Shown piece by piece: positions 14,198 to 15,614 of a DNA stretch of 15,614 nucleotides. Within the stretch, counting starts at the first letter, position 1; every line of letters starts with the position of its first letter. This stretch comes from Planctomycetota bacterium. GTDB lineage: Bacteria > Planctomycetota > MHYJ01 > JACPRB01. The position numbers and the translations under genes are program-made. The DNA lies in assembly GCA_016200125.1 (NCBI GenBank), contig JACQFK010000217.1:1-15614 (forward strand), in the 5' to 3' direction. The notes under the pieces were generated by a model. The model saw only the letters and a program-made list of their open reading frames with translations, did not search any database and was not told the DNA's origin.

Positions 14198-14596
14198 CTA
14201 TTCGAAACAGATGTCCTGGGCGCCTTTCCAGAGGACGAGGCGGCCGAGGTCGGGCAGGGAGCCGGCTCCTTCGACGATCGTGAGGAAGGGGTTGCCCGCC
14301 AGCGGACCGTCCTTGCAGGCAAAGGCCGCCTTGCCGTAGGGGAGGAGGATCTCCGTCTCGCTGAGGCCGCCGGGGTAGAACAGGATCTGGCCGGGGGCGG
14401 GCGTGCTGATCGCGTTCTCCGGGCCGACGCCGAGCTTGAACTCCCCGAGCGGGATCCAGCAGGCCTCGCCGCTCCAGCGCGCGTGGATGAGCTTCTGCCG
14501 GTAGGGGAGCAGTTGGAGGAAGGCCGCGCAGGTCTTCGGGGCGAGCTTTTCTTCAAGCAGGGCCCGGAAGACGAAAGGACCCGCGCTGATCTTCAT
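14198..14596 (-). CDS. DUF3830 cyclophilin-like protein
   Basis: A 132-aa soluble protein of the DUF3830 family, a small cyclophilin-like beta-barrel. Typical family blocks are LAPKTCAAFLQLLPY (about 18-32), KLIHARWSGEACWIPLG (about 35-51), GVGPENAISTPAPGQILFYP (about 56-75) and the closing GRLVLWKGAQDICFE. Catalytic activity is not established for the family. The ATG at 14596 overlaps the coaB stop (ATGA), so it is translated with the coenzyme A genes although no metabolic link is known. It is convergent with the LysR gene, 8 nt apart. Its last 54 bp (14201-14254) recur in degraded form at 9613-9666. Confidence 0.85.
   Translation of the reverse strand: MKISAGPFVFRALLEEKLAPKTCAAFLQLLPYRQKLIHARWSGEACWIPLGEFKLGVGPENAISTPAPGQILFYPGGLSETEILLPYGKAAFACKDGPLAGNPFLTIVEGAGSLPDLGRLVLWKGAQDICFE
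14201..14254. repeat. Imperfect 54-bp direct repeat, right copy (left copy 9613-9666)
   Basis: Same orientation as 9613-9666, 47 of 54 bases identical, both beginning TTCGAA. This copy forms the 3' end of the intact DUF3830 gene. The two copies enclose the LysR gene and its divergent operon. Confidence 0.75.
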
Positions 14597-15201
14597 CGGA
14601 GGACGGATACGATCCAGCGGGCGACGGCTTCCTTGGTCGCGCGGGTGAACCGTTTCACCACCTCGCCCTCGCGGTAGACCTCGCAGTCCATCCGGTCCGC
14701 GGCGAAGCTGCGGGGGGCGTTGAGCACGACATAGTCGAGGTTCTTCTTTTTGTACTTCAGAAGCGCCTGGTGGACCGCGTCCTGGACTTCGAGAGCGAAG
14801 CCGACCAGGACGCGCTTCCCCTTCTTCCGGCCCATCGCCCGCAGGATGTCGCGGGTGCGGACCAGCCGGAGCGTGAGCGTCTCCGACTTCTTCTTCAGCT
14901 TCCCGGTAAAGCGTTCCGCCGGACGATAGTCGCCGACCGCGGCGGTCATGATCGCCGCGTCGATCCGCGGATACGCCTTCATCACCGCACGATACATGTC
15001 GTCGGCGCTGACGACCCGGATCGTGCGGACGCCCGCGGGATCGGGGAGCGCGACCGGGCCGCTGACGAGGGTGACGTCGTGGCCCGCGCGTGCGGCGGCC
15101 CTCGCGCAGGCGAAGCCCATCTTGCCGCTGGAGGCATTGGAGAGGAAGCGGACGGCGTCGAGATACTCCCGCGTGGGTCCGGCGGTGACTAGGACACGCA
15201 C
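14593..15201 (-). CDS. coaB: Phosphopantothenate-cysteine ligase (CoaB)
   Basis: Joins cysteine to 4'-phosphopantothenate with nucleotide activation, the second step from pantothenate to coenzyme A. It is 202 aa, the size of the CoaB half of the usual bifunctional CoaBC. Motifs: VLVTAGPTREYLDAVRFLSN and SSGKMGFACA at the N-terminus (nucleotide site), AAVGDYRP (about 92-99), KLKKKSETLTLRLVRTRDIL, VGFALE, and a YVVLNAP segment near the C-terminus. The start is taken as GTG at 15201, because homology begins at once there and a longer upstream frame only shadows coaC. It overlaps the coaC end by 13 nt in another frame, and its stop overlaps the DUF3830 ATG. Confidence 0.9.
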   Translation of the reverse strand: MRVLVTAGPTREYLDAVRFLSNASSGKMGFACARAAARAGHDVTLVSGPVALPDPAGVRTIRVVSADDMYRAVMKAYPRIDAAIMTAAVGDYRPAERFTGKLKKKSETLTLRLVRTRDILRAMGRKKGKRVLVGFALEVQDAVHQALLKYKKKNLDYVVLNAPRSFAADRMDCEVYREGEVVKRFTRATKEAVARWIVSVLR

Positions 15202-15614
15202 CGGACGATTTCCTCGACGATCTGGACCGGGTTGGCGAGGCGGCCCTTGGCGTAGCTGCCGCAGGCGAGGAAGCCGCTCTCGGGCTCGATGAACCGGTAT
15301 CCCCTCTTCTTCAGGATCCCGATGTTCTCCCGGACCGCCGGATGGGCCCACATGCGGTCGTTCATCGCGGGGGCGACGAGCACGGGACAGGTCACCGCGA
15401 GGAGCAGGGACGTGAGCATGTCGTCGGCGATCCCGTGGGCCGCCTTGCCGAGGAGGTTCGCCGTCGCAGGGGCGAGCACGACCAGGTCGGCCTTGTCGGT
15501 CAGCGTGATGTGGGTGGGATCGACCACGCTCTCGAGATCGAACTGGTCGATCATGACCCGCCGGCGGGTGAGGGTCTGGAAGGTGAGCGGGCCGACGAAC
15601 TGCGTCGCGGAGCG
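15189..15614 (-). CDS. coaC: Phosphopantothenoylcysteine decarboxylase (CoaC), 5' end beyond right edge
   Basis: FMN-dependent decarboxylation of phosphopantothenoylcysteine, the step after CoaB. The frame stays open to the window edge and shows RSATQFVGPLTFQTLT, the catalytic His in DPTHITLTDKADLVVLAPAT, the substrate clamp PAMNDRMW, and the Cys flap ACGSYAKGRL (commonly ACG-x-x-G-x-GRM). The ATG at 15554 is internal, not the start. It ends at TAG 15189 with no linker to CoaB, so the two halves of Dfp/CoaBC are separate proteins here. Visible part is 141 residues; about 40-50 are missing. Confidence 0.9.
   Translation of the reverse strand, partial: RSATQFVGPLTFQTLTRRRVMIDQFDLESVVDPTHITLTDKADLVVLAPATANLLGKAAHGIADDMLTSLLLAVTCPVLVAPAMNDRMWAHPAVRENIGILKKRGYRFIEPESGFLACGSYAKGRLANPVQIVEEIVRCVS

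Noticed and set aside
15202..15351. Upstream extension of coaB to 15351
   Set aside because: The extra 50 residues are a shadow of coaC; CoaB homology begins at VRVLVTAGPTRE.
1..15614. CRISPR arrays, tRNA or rRNA genes, transposases, integrases
   Set aside because: Looked for on both strands; no regularly spaced repeats, no RNA-gene cores and no recombinase motifs were recognised.

Overview
The window is strongly GC-rich chromosomal DNA with tightly packed, overlapping genes, almost all on the minus strand. The gene types point to a Gram-negative soil or water bacterium of the Planctomycetota, Acidobacteriota or Myxococcota kind. Those types include a redoxin/cytochrome c/copper-monooxygenase fusion, bipartite YeeE/YedE transporters, ArsR plus AHSA1 pairs, and a retron with an N-terminally extended reverse transcriptase. 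The phylum is an inference and cannot be fixed from this sequence alone.

Left third (1-5041, minus strand): a retron operon, read right to left. A probable promoter leads almost leaderlessly into a 550-aa HEAT/ARM-repeat protein. This overlaps by 11 nt a TTG-started 538-aa protein with a C-terminal SWIM zinc finger. Directly after its stop lies a structured non-coding RNA with all retron hallmarks: long a1/a2 end pairing, two msr hairpins, and a 22-bp perfect msd stem. Next comes a reverse transcriptase with the retron NAXXH, YADD and VTG motifs, cut by the left edge. The RT has no complete ORF in the window; it was found by translating the minus strand through the edge. The layout agrees with what I remember of type XIII retrons (ARM/HEAT + winged-helix-SWIM + RT). 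They are predicted anti-phage systems whose mechanism is, to my knowledge, undescribed.

Centre (5104-9694): a secreted redoxin/cytochrome c/PHM-like copper protein (minus); two half-size YeeE/YedE sulfur transporters (plus); and an ArsR repressor followed by a protein of three tandem AHSA1/SRPBCC domains (minus), with a promoter and overlapping dyad operator. Just upstream of that promoter is a decayed 3' end of a DUF3830 gene.

Right third (9695-15614): a three-gene minus-strand operon joined by GTGA overlaps. It encodes a secreted protein of unknown function, a fatty-acid desaturase fused to a Rossmann-like domain, and a membrane sulfatase/phosphotransferase. It is divergent from a LysR regulator that probably controls it. 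The edge holds coaC (partial) and coaB as separate overlapping genes for coenzyme A synthesis, and a coupled DUF3830 gene. The 3' end of this DUF3830 gene and the decayed copy form an imperfect direct repeat bracketing the LysR/desaturase/sulfatase block, which may therefore be an insertion.
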